A stretch of 64,000 nucleotides of DNA from Neisseria sp. (GTDB lineage Bacteria > Pseudomonadota > Gammaproteobacteria > Burkholderiales > Neisseriaceae). Numbering within the stretch: the first letter of the stretch is position 1; each line of letters begins with the position of its first letter. A program made the position numbers and the translations under genes. Shown here piece after piece: positions 20,169-30,949 of the stretch. The notes beneath the pieces are model-generated. The model did not search any database, was not told the DNA's origin, and worked only from the letters and a program-made list of their open reading frames with translations. Location of the stretch: positions 1 to 64,000 of the forward strand of contig NZ_JAUMUI010000005.1 in assembly GCF_030530745.1 (NCBI RefSeq), read 5' to 3'.

Positions 20169-20726
20169 ATGAAAAAAATCATTGCCTTATATGCAATTTC
20201 CGCCCTAACGCTAACCGCCTGCAAAGACAATACGCAAGCCCAATTGGAGCAGCAGCAGAAACAAATCGAGGCGCTGCAACAGCAGCTCGCCCGGCAAAAC
20301 GCACAGCAAGACAACACGGTTTACGAATTAACCGCCGACGCAGTGAAAGACACCATTCCCGCCGAATATCAGGCCAACGGCAACAACGGCGAGCCGGTAA
20401 CGGGCACCGACGGCCAGCAGTATATTTACGACCAATCAACCGGAAGCTGGCTGCTGCAAAGTTTGGTAGGCGCGGCTGCGGGCGCGTTTATCGGCAACGC
20501 ATTGGCCAACAAGTTCCAAAAAGCCCGTGCCGACACACCTGCGGTGCGGCGCGCGCAAGCCAATTATTACCAGTCGGCACAAGCGCAGCAGCGCACCAGC
20601 CGGCAGTTGAACACCAGGTCTGTGCCCGCGCAAAGCAAAGCAGTGCAGCCTAACTACCGCCAAACCACCAAAGCGCCGTCCAACACCCGCCAACCTATGC
20701 GCCGAGGCGGCTTCCGCAGGCGTTGA
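20169..20726 (+). CDS. predicted lipoprotein with coiled coil and glycine-zipper segment
   Basis: A 185-aa product. The N-terminus is a lipoprotein signal (MKKIIALYAISALTLTAC, Cys18 lipidated). A Gln-rich coiled coil follows at about 22-46, then a polar domain with a YIYDQSTGSW segment. A short hydrophobic glycine-zipper, GAAAGAFIGNALANKF, lies at about 96-112. The tail is Arg/Gln-rich and disordered, ending RRGGFRRR. This layout suggests an envelope protein that contacts membrane and an anionic partner such as peptidoglycan or LOS. The specific function is unknown. Confidence 0.75.
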   Translation: MKKIIALYAISALTLTACKDNTQAQLEQQQKQIEALQQQLARQNAQQDNTVYELTADAVKDTIPAEYQANGNNGEPVTGTDGQQYIYDQSTGSWLLQSLVGAAAGAFIGNALANKFQKARADTPAVRRAQANYYQSAQAQQRTSRQLNTRSVPAQSKAVQPNYRQTTKAPSNTRQPMRRGGFRRR

Positions 20727-20732
20727 GTAAAG

Positions 20733-20760
20733 AGGCCGTCTGAAAAGCTTCAGACGGCCT
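20733..20760 (+). terminator. inverted DUS terminator
   Basis: AGGCCGTCTGAA (20733-20744) and TTCAGACGGCCT (20749-20760) with a 4-nt loop, directly after the lipoprotein gene. Confidence 0.7.
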
Positions 20761-20857
20761 TGCCAATATTTATCCGGCTGCATTTCAAACTGTTTCAGAC
20801 GGCCTTCACCGGTTTCGCAGCACAACTTGAGCCGTTTAAACAACCGTTTTCAAATAA

Positions 20858-21814
<957 letters not shown>

Positions 21815-21926
21815 ACAATCTGCAGGCCGTCTGAAAAAAGCGTTATTGATTTAAAATAAAATAGCCTTATACATCGCCAAATCCATTTTGATATTAATTT
21901 ACCCCCTACTTTGAAAGGATTACTTA

Positions 21927-22418
21927 ATGATCAAACTTCACACAAATTTCGGCACCATCGGCATCGAACTGGATCACGAAAAAGCCCCCGTTACTGCCGC
22001 CAATTTCGAGCAATATGTGAAAGACGGTTTTTACGACGGCCTGATTTTCCACCGTGTCATCAAAGGTTTTATGATTCAAGGCGGCGGCATGGACGAAAAC
22101 ATGAACGAAAAACCCGGCCGCGATCCGATTCAAAACGAAGCCCAAAACGGCCTGAAAAACGACAAATACACCATTGCCATGGCGCGCACCCAAGCGCCCC
22201 ACTCCGCTTCTTCGCAGTTTTTCATCAACACCAAAGACAACACCTTCCTCAACCACACCGAACCTAGCCTGCACGGTTGGGGCTATGCCGTATTCGGCAA
22301 AGTGGTTGAAGGCCAAGACGTAGTGGATGCCATTGAAGGCGTGGCCACCAGACGCCACGGCTATCACGATGATGTACCGGTAGACAACGTTGTGATTACT
22401 AAAGCGGAAATCGTATAA
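21927..22418 (+). CDS. ppiB: cyclophilin-type peptidyl-prolyl isomerase
   Basis: Cytoplasmic prolyl isomerase (163 aa, no signal peptide). Cyclophilin core motifs are [14 protein letters not shown] with the catalytic Arg, [20 protein letters not shown] and [20 protein letters not shown]. The substrate proteins cannot be read from the sequence. It is convergent with hupB, with two strong terminators between them. Confidence 0.95.
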   Translation: MIKLHTNFGTIGIELDHEKAPVTAANFEQYVKDGFYDGLIFHRVIKGFMIQGGGMDENMNEKPGRDPIQNEAQNGLKNDKYTIAMARTQAPHSASSQFFINTKDNTFLNHTEPSLHGWGYAVFGKVVEGQDVVDAIEGVATRRHGYHDDVPVDNVVITKAEIV

Positions 22419-22433
22419 ACCGAAAGGCTTTAA

Positions 22434-22481
22434 GCAAAACTACAGGCCGTCTGAAACTCTTCAGACGGCCTGTAGTTTTGC
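22434..22481 (+). terminator. ppiB terminator, extended DUS palindrome
   Basis: A 22-bp perfect stem (22434-22455 with 22460-22481) and a 4-nt loop. Complementarity runs well beyond the 12-bp DUS on both sides. Confidence 0.8.
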
Positions 22482-22553
22482 CAAATTGTTCCAATGCTCA
22501 GCAAACGCCGTCATTAGCGTGGCGAACTGGAGATGTTAATGACAGCAATACAA

Positions 22554-22577
22554 AAAAGCAGGCATATGCCTGCTTTT
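22554..22577 (-). terminator. hupB terminator
   Basis: A 24-bp palindrome centred on GCATATGC and ending in A/T runs, 20 bp beyond the hupB stop. It is independent of DUS. Confidence 0.7.
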
Positions 22578-22596
22578 GTTTTATATCTGCCGAATC

Positions 22597-22866
22597 TTAC
22601 AGCGCGTCTTTCAGGGCTTTGCCTGCGCGGAATTTAGGGGTTTTGGCAGCGGCGATGGTCAACGGCTCGCCGGTTTTCGGGTTGCGGCCTTGGCGCTCGG
22701 CACGCTCGCCAACGTAGAAAGTACCGAAACCTACTAAAGTTACGGTATCGCCTTTTTTCAGCGCGCGAGTTACGGCATTGGTCATGCCGTCCAAAGCTTT
22801 GGCGGCGGCGGCTTTGGAAATATCTGCCTCTTGGGCGATGGCTTCAATCAGTTCAGACTTGTTCAC
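22597..22866 (-). CDS. hupB: DNA-binding protein HU
   Basis: Nucleoid-associated dimeric protein that bends and packs DNA (89 aa). It has the HU N-terminus [11 protein letters not shown], the core [22 protein letters not shown] and the DNA-arm consensus RNPKTGE. It lies downstream of lon on the same strand, the order seen in many proteobacteria. The 188-bp gap from lon would carry its own promoter. Confidence 0.97.
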   Translation of the reverse strand: MNKSELIEAIAQEADISKAAAAKALDGMTNAVTRALKKGDTVTLVGFGTFYVGERAERQGRNPKTGEPLTIAAAKTPKFRAGKALKDAL

Positions 22867-23054
22867 AATAAGTCCCTTTCTATCGTTTGAAATAATGAAA
22901 ACCCCGATAATCGGGCGTTTGGGTACGGTTTCGTACGTCTGGCGACTTTATAACAAGCCTAAAATCGCCGTGTCAAGCGAAAAGATGCGGAAGATTGCGC
23001 TTTTGCAGGCTTTCTTTACAACAACCGCATCTTTTACAACACATTCCTACAAAT

Positions 23055-25502
23055 TCAATGTTTGGTTGCTTTTGCGCTTGACTTGCTTTCAGGGTTCGGC
23101 AATGCGGCCTCAGGGGCGGTTTCTTCGTTTTTCCACGGTTCTGGCTGGCGTTCCAAGCCCAAAGCCAAAACTTCGTCTATCCATTTTACAGGGTGGATGG
23201 ACAGACCCTCTTTCACGTTGTCGGGAATTTCTTCCAAATCTTTTACGTTGTCTTTCGGAATCAGCACATGCTTGATGCCGCCGCGCAGCGCCGCCAGCAG
23301 TTTTTCTTTCAAACCGCCGATGGGCAGCACTTCGCCGCGCAGGGTAATCTCTCCGGTCATCGCTACGTCGGCGCGCACGGGAATCTGCGTAAATGCCGAT
23401 ACCATCGCCAGCGTCATGGCAATGCCTGCACTGGGTCCGTCTTTAGGCGTAGCGCCTTCGGGAACATGCACGTGGATATCTTTTTTCTCGTAGAAATCCG
23501 GTGCAAGCCCTACGGTTTCGGCGCGCGAGCGTACCACGCTCCAGGCAGCGGATACCGATTCTTTCATTACATCGCCCAACTGCCCTGTACGGATGATGTT
23601 GCCTTTGCCGGGCAAAGCTACGGCTTCGATGGTGAGCAGTTCTCCGCCGACTTCAGTCCAAGCCAGCCCGGTAACCTGGCCGATACGGTTTTCATCTTCG
23701 GCTACGCCGTAGTCGAAACGGCGCACGCCCAGATAATCGTGAAGGTTTTCTCCGTTTACCTTCACGGTTTCGGTTTTCAGACGGCCTTCGGCAGAGTGGT
23801 TTTTTTTGTCGGCGGCCAAGGTGGTCTGCATCACGACTTTACGGCAGATCTTGGCGATTTCGCGATCGAGCGAACGTACGCCTGCCTCGCGGGTATAGTA
23901 ACGGATGATGTCGCGCACGGCACTTTCGGCAATTTCCAATTCCCCTTCTTTCACACCGTTGCGCTCCATCTGCTTAGGCACCAGATACTGTATGGCGATA
24001 TTGATTTTCTCGTCTTCGGTATAGCCCGACAAACGGATGATTTCCATACGGTCGAGCAGTGCTGGCGGGATATTGAGGCTGTTGGATGTGGCGATAAACA
24101 TCACGTCGCTCAAATCATAATCCACTTCGGCGTAGTGGTCGGCAAACTTGTTGTTTTGTTCGGGATCGAGCACTTCAAGCAGGGCACTGGCGGGGTCGCC
24201 GCGGAAATCACTGCCAAGCTTGTCGATTTCGTCGAGCAGGAACAGCGGGTTTTTCACGCCGGCCTTAGCCATGTTTTGCAGGATTTTGCCCGGCATCGAG
24301 CCGATATAGGTGCGGCGGTGGCCGCGGATTTCGCTTTCGTCGCGCACGCCGCCCAAGGCCATGCGCACATATTGGCGGCCGGTGGCTTTGGCGATAGACT
24401 CGCCCAGTGAAGTTTTACCCACACCCGGCGGGCCGACCAGGCAAAGGATAGGGCCTTTGATTTTGTCCATGCGTTTTTGCACGGCCAAATATTCCAAGAT
24501 GCGCTCTTTGACTTTTTCCAAGCCGTAATGGTCGGCATTCAAAATCAAGTCGGCTTTGGCCAAATCTTTGCTCACACGTGATTTTTTCTTCCACGGCAAT
24601 TCCAGCAGGGTATCGATGTAATTGCGCACCACGGTGGATTCGGCCGACATGGGCGGCATCATTTTCAGCTTTTTCAGCTCAGACAGGCATTTTTCTTCGG
24701 CTTCTTTACTCATGCCCGCCTCTTTAATCTGCTTTTCCAAGGCATCCAGCTCACTGCGCTCGTCTTCTTCGCCCAGCTCTTTTTGAATCGCTTTTACCTG
24801 CTCGTTGAGATAATACTCGCGCTGCGATTTTTCCATTTGGCGTTTTACGCGGCCGCGGATGCGCTTTTCTACCTGCATGATGTCGAGTTCGGCTTCAAGC
24901 TGGCCGAGCAGGTATTCCATACGTTCGACGATACTGACCATGCCCAAAACGTCTTGGCGTTGTTCGAGTTTGAGTTGCAGGTGGGCGGCCACGGTATCTA
25001 CCAGGCGGCTGTTGTCGGAAATGCCGTGAATGGTGCCGATTACTTCGGCAGGGATTTTTTTGTTCAGTTTGGCAAACTGATCGAATTGCGACAATAAAGT
25101 ACGGCGCAGGGCTTCCATATCCGGGCTGTCGGCATCAGTGTCGTCGGCAAATTCCACATGTGAAACAAATAATTCACCGTTATCTTCCACCCGCAGGGCA
25201 CGGCCGCGGCGTATACCTTCCACCAACACTTTCACAGTGCCGTCGGGCAGTTTCAACACTTGCAGCACTTGGGCAACCGTACCCATTTCGTGCAAATCTC
25301 CGGCACCCGGTTCTTCTTCGTTGGGATCGCGTTGAGCCAACAGAAACACCGGCTCGTCGTTGGTCATTGCCGCATCAAGTGCTGCAATGGATTTTTCACG
25401 CCCCACAAACAGGGGCAGCACCATGTGCGGGTAAACTACTACATCGCGCAACGGCAGGGTTGCCAGTGCGGCGTATTCCTCAAAATGTTTGTCTGTTGCC
25501 AT
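23055..25502 (-). CDS. lon: ATP-dependent protease La
   Basis: Hexameric AAA+ protease that degrades misfolded and regulatory proteins in the cytoplasm. The protein is 815 aa from the ATG at 25502. An N-terminal substrate domain ([20 protein letters not shown]) is followed by the ATPase with Walker [12 protein letters not shown] near residue 357 and Walker [11 protein letters not shown]. The protease domain has the Ser in [12 protein letters not shown] near 690 and the Lys in [10 protein letters not shown] near 732. An in-frame DUS encodes EGRLKTE. A start at 25553 would add 17 residues. Confidence 0.97.
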   Translation of the reverse strand: MATDKHFEEYAALATLPLRDVVVYPHMVLPLFVGREKSIAALDAAMTNDEPVFLLAQRDPNEEEPGAGDLHEMGTVAQVLQVLKLPDGTVKVLVEGIRRGRALRVEDNGELFVSHVEFADDTDADSPDMEALRRTLLSQFDQFAKLNKKIPAEVIGTIHGISDNSRLVDTVAAHLQLKLEQRQDVLGMVSIVERMEYLLGQLEAELDIMQVEKRIRGRVKRQMEKSQREYYLNEQVKAIQKELGEEDERSELDALEKQIKEAGMSKEAEEKCLSELKKLKMMPPMSAESTVVRNYIDTLLELPWKKKSRVSKDLAKADLILNADHYGLEKVKERILEYLAVQKRMDKIKGPILCLVGPPGVGKTSLGESIAKATGRQYVRMALGGVRDESEIRGHRRTYIGSMPGKILQNMAKAGVKNPLFLLDEIDKLGSDFRGDPASALLEVLDPEQNNKFADHYAEVDYDLSDVMFIATSNSLNIPPALLDRMEIIRLSGYTEDEKINIAIQYLVPKQMERNGVKEGELEIAESAVRDIIRYYTREAGVRSLDREIAKICRKVVMQTTLAADKKNHSAEGRLKTETVKVNGENLHDYLGVRRFDYGVAEDENRIGQVTGLAWTEVGGELLTIEAVALPGKGNIIRTGQLGDVMKESVSAAWSVVRSRAETVGLAPDFYEKKDIHVHVPEGATPKDGPSAGIAMTLAMVSAFTQIPVRADVAMTGEITLRGEVLPIGGLKEKLLAALRGGIKHVLIPKDNVKDLEEIPDNVKEGLSIHPVKWIDEVLALGLERQPEPWKNEETAPEAALPNPESKSSAKATKH

Positions 25503-25734
25503 ATCTTTATCTCTATTCAAGTTGTTGCTGCTATTTTTCGGATTGCCGCCCACATGGGGTTGGCGGCCCGCTATTTCAAGCCTTGAAAAAACAGCAAATG
25601 CTTATATTTCTAAAGCATCTTTTCAGACGGCAGTATAATGGATTGCAGATGGTGTTTGCGTTAAAATACAGCCTGAAATGTATTAGAGCAAACTGTTGTC
25701 GGAATTATTCTGATTTTATTGGCAGTTTGCACCG

Positions 25735-25768
25735 GGCCGTCTGAAAAGCGAAAATTTTTCAGACGGCC
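25735..25768 (+). terminator. inverted DUS pair upstream of ybeD
   Basis: GGCCGTCTGAAAA (25735-25747) with TTTTCAGACGGCC (25756-25768), in the lon-ybeD divergent gap. The gap holds no gene. Confidence 0.5.
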
Positions 25769-25794
25769 TGATTGGCCTTTTTTAAGGAAGCACC

Positions 25795-26067
25795 ATGTCC
25801 GGACAACAACCTTCTTTAATCGAATTTCCCTGCAACTTCACCATTAAAGTGATGGGGGTTCAGCACCCCGAATTCACTTCGTCCGTGCTCGCCTGTGTGC
25901 AGAAGCACGCGCCTGAAACCCAGGCGCACCATATCAGCGTGCGCCCGAGCAGAAAAGGCAATTATCTGGGCGCCACCGTGGAAGCGGCCGATGTGCAGAA
26001 CCAAGAACAGCTCAACAATATCTACCGCGAACTCACCGGCAACAAACTGGTGAAAATGGTGCTGTAG
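25795..26067 (+). CDS. YbeD-family (DUF493) protein
   Basis: A 90-aa ferredoxin-like-fold protein with the DUF493 motifs [34 protein letters not shown] and the [16 protein letters not shown] end. It is the first gene of the set ybeD-lipB-lipA; one base separates its stop from the lipB ATG. The fixed linkage suggests a regulatory or accessory role in lipoylation, but no activity is proven. Confidence 0.92.
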   Translation: MSGQQPSLIEFPCNFTIKVMGVQHPEFTSSVLACVQKHAPETQAHHISVRPSRKGNYLGATVEAADVQNQEQLNNIYRELTGNKLVKMVL

Positions 26068-26068
26068 C

Positions 26069-26692
26069 ATGAAAACCGTACACTTGGGGCTGGCCGACTA
26101 CCAACCCGTATTCGAGGCCATGAAAGCCTTTAACGCCGGGCGTACCGACAATACTGAAGACGAACTGTGGGTGGTCGAGCACCCGCCTGTGTTCACACAA
26201 GGCTTGGCGGGCAAACCCGAACACCTGCTGCTGCACAGCAGCATACCCGTGGTGCAGATCGACCGCGGCGGCCAAATCACCTACCACGGCCCCGGCCAGC
26301 TGGTGGTTTACACACTGATCGACTTCAAGCGCCGCAAAACCGGCGTGCGCAATATCGTGAACGCCCTTGAAAACAGCATTATCGCCACGCTGGCCGAATA
26401 CGGCATCGCCGCCGCCGCCGACCCGCAGCGCCCCGGGGTATATGTAAACGGGCGCAAAATCGCCTCATTGGGACTGCGGATTAAAAACGGTTCGGTGTAT
26501 CACGGCCTGGCATTGAATGTCGATATGGATTTATCACCCTTTTTGCAAATCAACCCCTGCGGCTACGCAGGTATGGAAATGGTACAGATGGCTGATTTCC
26601 TCACGCCCTGCCCGCCGCTTGCTGAAGTAGCCGGAAAGCTCACCGCCCATCTGCAGCAAAAGCTGGAACCGCCTCAGGCAGAGGCCGTCTGA
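26069..26692 (+). CDS. lipB: octanoyl-[ACP]:protein octanoyltransferase
   Basis: Moves octanoate from ACP to the lipoyl domains of pyruvate and oxoglutarate dehydrogenases and to GcvH. The protein is 207 aa. The signature [16 protein letters not shown] is followed by [14 protein letters not shown] with the catalytic Lys and by [11 protein letters not shown] with the acyl-accepting Cys. It is tightly coupled to ybeD, with lipA 133 bp downstream. The C-terminus runs into a DUS (EAV followed by TGA). Confidence 0.96.
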   Translation: MKTVHLGLADYQPVFEAMKAFNAGRTDNTEDELWVVEHPPVFTQGLAGKPEHLLLHSSIPVVQIDRGGQITYHGPGQLVVYTLIDFKRRKTGVRNIVNALENSIIATLAEYGIAAAADPQRPGVYVNGRKIASLGLRIKNGSVYHGLALNVDMDLSPFLQINPCGYAGMEMVQMADFLTPCPPLAEVAGKLTAHLQQKLEPPQAEAV

Positions 26693-26825
26693 AAAACCGG
26701 GCGTTTGAGTTTCGCAAAACCGCAACCCAATCATTTATTTATTCCATATCCCGCTTTCCGGCACACCTTTCCTGCCGAATGCCTTACAATATCTCTTGGC
26801 ACACTCATTAACCCGAATATCAATC

Positions 26826-27812
26826 ATGAACAACGAAACCGTCAAATCAAACAACGCCCAAGGCGTCAAACACAAAGGCGCCGCCAAAACCGCACGCATC
26901 CCCATCAAAGTGGTGCCGCTGGAAGAAAAGCTCAAAAAACCCGAATGGATACGCGCCAAACTGCCCACAGGCAAGAAGTTTTTTGAAATCAAAAATATCT
27001 TGCGCGACCAGAAAATGCACACCGTGTGCGAAGAAGCCAGCTGCCCCAATATCGGCGAATGCTTCAGCAAAGGCACCGCCACCTTTATGATTATGGGCGA
27101 CATCTGCACCCGCCGCTGCCCCTTCTGCGACGTGGGCCACGGCCGTCCCAACCCGCTCGACCCCGACGAACCGAAAAACCTGGCCGAAAGCGTGGCCGCC
27201 ATGAAACTGCGCTATGTGGTCATCACTTCGGTTGACCGCGACGACCTGCGCGACGGCGGCGCCCAGCATTTCGCCGACTGCATCAGCGCCATCCGCGAAA
27301 AAAGCCCGCAAACCAAAATCGAAATTCTCGTGCCCGACTTCCGCGGCCGTCTGGATATTGCGCTGGACATTCTGGCCAAAACCCCGCCCGATGTGATGAA
27401 CCACAACCTCGAAACCCACCCCCGCCTCTACAAACAGGCGCGCCCCGGTTCCGATTACCAACACTCGCTCGAACTCTTGCGCCGCTATAAAGAAATGATG
27501 CCCCACATTCCGACCAAGTCCGGCATTATGGTGGGTTTGGGCGAAACCGACGAAGAAGTGCGCGAAATCATGCGCGATATGCGCGCGCACAACATCGAAA
27601 TGATTACCGTCGGCCAATACCTGCAACCTTCAGACGGCCACCTGCCCGTGCTGCGCTATGTTACGCCGCAACAGTTCAAAGCTTTCGAGCAGGAAGCTTA
27701 CGAAATGGGCTTCACCAACGCCGCCATCGGCGCCATGGTCAGAAGTTCTTACCACGCCGACGAACAGGCTTCGCAGGCTTTGCAGGAAGACGTTTTAAAC
27801 GTTAATCTTTAA
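26826..27812 (+). CDS. lipA: lipoyl synthase
   Basis: Radical-SAM enzyme that inserts two sulfurs into protein-bound octanoate. The protein is 328 aa from the ATG at 26826; a TTG at 26796 is also in frame. The auxiliary cluster motif is [12 protein letters not shown], the radical-SAM triad is CTRRCPFC, and the C-terminal serine cluster ligand is in RSSYHADEQ. Together with lipB it forms the endogenous lipoate pathway. An in-frame DUS encodes PSDGH. Confidence 0.97.
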   Translation: MNNETVKSNNAQGVKHKGAAKTARIPIKVVPLEEKLKKPEWIRAKLPTGKKFFEIKNILRDQKMHTVCEEASCPNIGECFSKGTATFMIMGDICTRRCPFCDVGHGRPNPLDPDEPKNLAESVAAMKLRYVVITSVDRDDLRDGGAQHFADCISAIREKSPQTKIEILVPDFRGRLDIALDILAKTPPDVMNHNLETHPRLYKQARPGSDYQHSLELLRRYKEMMPHIPTKSGIMVGLGETDEEVREIMRDMRAHNIEMITVGQYLQPSDGHLPVLRYVTPQQFKAFEQEAYEMGFTNAAIGAMVRSSYHADEQASQALQEDVLNVNL

Positions 27813-27831
27813 ACCAAGCTGTTTTTAAAAC

Positions 27832-27868
27832 ATCAGGCCGCCTGAAAATCATTTTCAGACGGCCTGAT
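27832..27868 (+). terminator. lipA terminator
   Basis: An 18-bp stem with one mismatch (27832-27849 with 27851-27868), made of an altered and a perfect DUS in inverted order. Confidence 0.65.
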
Positions 27869-27912
27869 ACTTTTGCAAACCGTGCCGGTATTTCGAAACT
27901 TCTGCTTCATAC

Positions 27913-28068
27913 TATAGCGGATTCAATTACTTCGACACACGGCAGCAAGCCGCAGGCAGTGCAAGCAGTACGGAATCGGTTCTGTTGCCGCTTCAGCGGC
28001 TTGCAAAACCGTTCTCTTCGGGCCAAGGCGCGGCAACGCCGTAGCGGAAGTTAAATTAATCCGCTATA
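27913..28068. repeat. full-length Correia (CREE/NEMIS) element
   Basis: 156 bp bounded by inverted TATAGCGGATT ... AATCCGCTATA ends. The interior has the usual GGTTCTGTTGCCGCTTCAGC and TTCTCTTCGGGCCAAGGCG blocks. It sits between lipA and the CobW gene, convergent genes, and probably does not drive either. NEMIS transcripts are known RNase III substrates. Confidence 0.85.
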
Positions 28069-28110
28069 ACAATCAATTATCACCGATTAACCTCAAAAGA
28101 TCTTACTCCC

Positions 28111-29079
28111 TCAGGCCTGCCGTATTCCTAGAACCTGCCGCCTGAATGATACTTCCACCTTTTCCGCATCCAGCCCCGCCATAATCAACACCAGTTGCGA
28201 GTCGCGGTTGCTATCGGGCCATTGGGCAAGGTGTTGCGGCGGGTAGACCATGTGCTGAACGCCGTTAACCAGCACGGGGTAGTCTTCGCCGATGTTCAGA
28301 ATGCCTTTTATCCGCAACACGGCTTTGCCGTGCGCATGCAGCAGGGCCGACAGCCATACTCCGAAAGCCGTCCAGTCGACAGGTTCGGCAATGCGCAGTG
28401 CCAGTGAATGCACGCCGCCGTGGGCAGAAATATTTTTGGCACGGTAGGCCGCCTCTCGGGGGGTGCGGATACCGCCGGGCAGTTTGCCGAAGTCGGGCAA
28501 TGGGTCGTGCAGGCCGTGGCGCAATACGGCTGCACCCGGCAGCATGGCGGCAAAGTGGTTCTCCAGCCGTTGCACGGCAGCCTCGGGGGCGATATCGGCC
28601 TTGCTGATCAGGATAACGTCTGCGGCGGCTACCTGCCGCGCCCACACCGTGTTGCCGCTTTGCGCCATTTCATGGCCGTTTACGGCGTCGGCCACGGTGA
28701 TGGTGCGCGCCACCGCCACTTGGTGGCTGAGCAGCGGGTCGGCCTGCATGGTGGCGATAATGGGCGTCGGCTCGGCCAAGCCGGTGGTTTCAATTACGAT
28801 TTTCTGAAACGGCGGCACGGTTTTTTGCGCACGCGCATCCAGCAGGCCGACCAGCGCTTCTTTCAGCTCGCCGCGTATCTGGCAGCACAGGCAGCCCGAA
28901 TCGAGCAGCACCACATTGGGCGCAACCGGCGCAACCAGTTGCTGGTCGATACCGACCTCGCCGAATTCATTAATCAGCACGGCGGTGTCGCCGTAGTTTT
29001 CCTGCGCCAGCATTTTTTGCAGTACGGTGGTTTTGCCGGCACCGAGAAAGCCGGTCAGCACGGTCACGGGAATCGGCAT
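28111..29079 (-). CDS. CobW/COG0523-family GTP-binding protein
   Basis: A 322-aa G3E GTPase, a putative metallochaperone delivering Zn or another metal. It has Walker A GFLGAGKTTVL at the N-terminus, the metal-binding CxCC motif in LDSGCLCCQIRGEL, switch-region ETTGLAEPTPI and the SKAD guanine-specificity motif (ISKADIAP). The C-terminal CobW domain contains ALRIAEPVDWTAFGVWLSAL. The metal client is unknown. It is preceded 9 bp upstream by the MCGLCG small gene, probably as one operon. Confidence 0.92.
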   Translation of the reverse strand: MPIPVTVLTGFLGAGKTTVLQKMLAQENYGDTAVLINEFGEVGIDQQLVAPVAPNVVLLDSGCLCCQIRGELKEALVGLLDARAQKTVPPFQKIVIETTGLAEPTPIIATMQADPLLSHQVAVARTITVADAVNGHEMAQSGNTVWARQVAAADVILISKADIAPEAAVQRLENHFAAMLPGAAVLRHGLHDPLPDFGKLPGGIRTPREAAYRAKNISAHGGVHSLALRIAEPVDWTAFGVWLSALLHAHGKAVLRIKGILNIGEDYPVLVNGVQHMVYPPQHLAQWPDSNRDSQLVLIMAGLDAEKVEVSFRRQVLGIRQA

Positions 29080-29088
29080 GGCGGCCTC

Positions 29089-29376
29089 CTAATCCAACGG
29101 GTCGAAAGGTTTGCCGCCGATGCGTTCCACCGCCAGCCAGATTTCGCTTAAGTTTTCGGCCAGTGCGGTTTTGCCGGTAGCACCGCTCAATTGATACTGT
29201 GCCCCCTGCCAGTCGCTGACCTTGATATGGTGCGGCGCAAGCAGACGGTTGATGATGGTGATACGGTGCGCGCGCAGGCGGCGGCGTTGAATGCTGTCGC
29301 TGCTTTGTTCTCCGTTGCTTTCGAGACGTGTGGCCCAGTGGGCCTCTTCGCCGAATATACCGCATAATCCGCACAT
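29089..29376 (-). CDS. small MCGLCG protein paired with CobW GTPase
   Basis: A 95-aa protein beginning MCGLCGIFGEE, reminiscent of the N-terminal Cys of class II glutamine amidotransferases, but far too short to be one. Cys2 and Cys5 form a CxxC that could bind a metal. The middle is Arg-rich (RRRLRAHRITIINRLL). It lies 9 bp upstream of the COG0523 GTPase, which suggests it is a client, a partner or a co-regulated metal protein. I recognise no characterised family. Confidence 0.75.
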   Translation of the reverse strand: MCGLCGIFGEEAHWATRLESNGEQSSDSIQRRRLRAHRITIINRLLAPHHIKVSDWQGAQYQLSGATGKTALAENLSEIWLAVERIGGKPFDPLD

Positions 29377-29451
29377 AAACTAAGCCTCCTGATTTCAATA
29401 AAGACCGTATGAAAAACACCAAACAAAATTTTGTGTTTCAGACGAGATGGA

Positions 29452-29799
29452 TTATTGTTCCGACCAAACCGCCAGCTCATTGCCTGCCGGGTCGCGGAAG
29501 TGAAAACGTTTACCGCCGGGAAACTCAAAAGTTTCTTGCGTAATCACACCGCCGGCCTGCTGCACCTGCCTATAGGCGGCATCAAGATTATCGCTGTAAA
29601 TCACCACCAACGGCAAAAGGGGGGCATGGTCGGAACACATACCGCTTCCTACTCCGCTGTCTTGCGTATCGATATAGTCGCCGCCCCAGTTTTGATACTG
29701 CCAGCCGAACACTTGGCGGTAAAAATTTTGTGCGGCAGTTAGAGCCTCCCTGTCAGCAGCAGGAAATTCGATATAGCTGATTTGATTAGGCTTAGGCAA
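29452..29799 (-). CDS. VOC (glyoxalase/bleomycin-resistance) family protein
   Basis: A 115-aa single VOC domain: ISYIEFPAADREAL at the N-terminus, FYRQVFGWQYQNWGGDYIDT, a central PLVVIYSDNLDAAYRQVQQAGG and the C-terminal FRDPAGNELAVWSEQ. Members include lyases, dioxygenases and drug-binding proteins; the substrate cannot be inferred. It is a lone gene with the CobW pair downstream on the same strand. Confidence 0.85.
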   Translation of the reverse strand: MPKPNQISYIEFPAADREALTAAQNFYRQVFGWQYQNWGGDYIDTQDSGVGSGMCSDHAPLLPLVVIYSDNLDAAYRQVQQAGGVITQETFEFPGGKRFHFRDPAGNELAVWSEQ

Positions 29800-29855
29800 A
29801 ACAGGACTCCTTTAATTCGCTCACTTGATTAGTTTTCTACTTAAAAACTTAAAAT

Positions 29856-29892
29856 AAGGCCGTCTGAAAGATTTTTACTTTCAGACGGCCTT
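29856..29892 (-). terminator. deacetylase terminator
   Basis: A 15-bp perfect stem (29856-29870 with 29878-29892) from an inverted DUS pair, 8 bp beyond the stop of the polysaccharide deacetylase gene. Confidence 0.7.
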
Positions 29893-29900
29893 TGCAGGTT

Positions 29901-30785
29901 TTATTTCCATTCGCGCGGATTACGGGCGATGAAGTCGTCGGCGATTTGGTCGAAGGTGCACCACTCTACGCCTTCGTGGCCGCTGATGTATTCGATCAGG
30001 CGTTCGTGCATGAGCAGCACTTGCGGGCGGCCGGAGACGTCGGGGTGGACGGTCATGGTGAAGACGGCGTAGTCGTTTTCGCGGTATACCCAGTCGAACT
30101 GGTCGCGCCACATTTGTTCGATGTCGCGCGGGTTAACGAAGCCGTGGCTGTTGGGTGATTTTTTGATGAACATCATCGGCGGCAGGTCGTCGAGGTACCA
30201 GTTGGCGGGGATTTCCACCAGCGGGGTTTCTTCGCCGCGTACCAGCGGTTTCATCCAGTGGTCGGGGTGTTTGCTGTAGTCGATTTTGGTCCAGCTGTCG
30301 CCTACGCGCACGTAATACGGGTGGAAGTCGTTGTGCATGAGCGAGTGGTCGTATTTGATGCCGCGCTCCAGCAGGAGTTCGTTGGTGACGGGGCTGAATT
30401 CCCACCATGGGGCGACGTAGCCGGTCGGGCGTTTGCCCGCCAGTTCGGTAATCAGCTCCAGCGAGCGGTCGAGTACGGCGGTTTCCTGTTCGCGGGTCAT
30501 GGCGATCGGGTTTTCGTGGCTGTAGCCGTGCATGCCGATTTCATGGCCGCGCCGCGCCACTTCTTTCATCTGTTCGGGGAAGGTTTCGACCGAATGGCCG
30601 GGAATGAACCAAGTGGTTTTGAGTTTGTATTTGTCGAACAGATCCAACAGGCGCAGGGAACCGACTTCGCCCGCAAACAGGCCGCGCGAAATGTCGTCGG
30701 GGCTGTCTTCGCCGCCGTATGAGCCGAGCCAGCCGGCCACTGCGTCCACATCAACACCGTAGGCTACGAGAATTTTCTTTACCAT
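29901..30785 (-). CDS. polysaccharide deacetylase, HpPgdA-like
   Basis: A 294-aa NodB-fold hydrolase, strikingly close to the Helicobacter pylori peptidoglycan deacetylase HP0310: [37 protein letters not shown] and [20 protein letters not shown] are shared blocks. Zinc-site candidates are Asp12/Asp14, His86 and His90 (MHGYSHENP). There is no signal peptide, as in HP0310. Relatives also include PuuE-type allantoinases, so the substrate may be a small amide rather than peptidoglycan. It is a single gene with an inverted repeat upstream. Confidence 0.88.
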   Translation of the reverse strand: MVKKILVAYGVDVDAVAGWLGSYGGEDSPDDISRGLFAGEVGSLRLLDLFDKYKLKTTWFIPGHSVETFPEQMKEVARRGHEIGMHGYSHENPIAMTREQETAVLDRSLELITELAGKRPTGYVAPWWEFSPVTNELLLERGIKYDHSLMHNDFHPYYVRVGDSWTKIDYSKHPDHWMKPLVRGEETPLVEIPANWYLDDLPPMMFIKKSPNSHGFVNPRDIEQMWRDQFDWVYRENDYAVFTMTVHPDVSGRPQVLLMHERLIEYISGHEGVEWCTFDQIADDFIARNPREWK

Positions 30786-30870
30786 TGCTTGCTACTCCTG
30801 TGGTTTGCACCTGCGCACACGGGCGGGTACGGTCGGGCGCGTTGCACAAAACGAATGCCCGTTGAAACCT

Positions 30871-30916
30871 GCTTACCGTTTTATTCGCGGCAGCGCACGC
30901 GGCAAAAACGGTAAGC
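30871..30916. repeat. inverted repeat upstream of the deacetylase
   Basis: GCTTACCGTTTT (30871-30882) and AAAACGGTAAGC (30905-30916), a perfect 12-bp pair with a 22-nt centre, extendable with mismatches to about 18 bp. It lies 85 bp before the deacetylase start and could be an operator or an mRNA stem. Confidence 0.5.
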
Positions 30917-30949
30917 GGGTTCCAAACACAGTATAACAGCGCACACCTG

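Noticed and set aside
23193-24410. 405-codon open frame on the plus strand
   Set aside because: Antisense shadow of lon; His/Gln-rich low-complexity translation with no domain.
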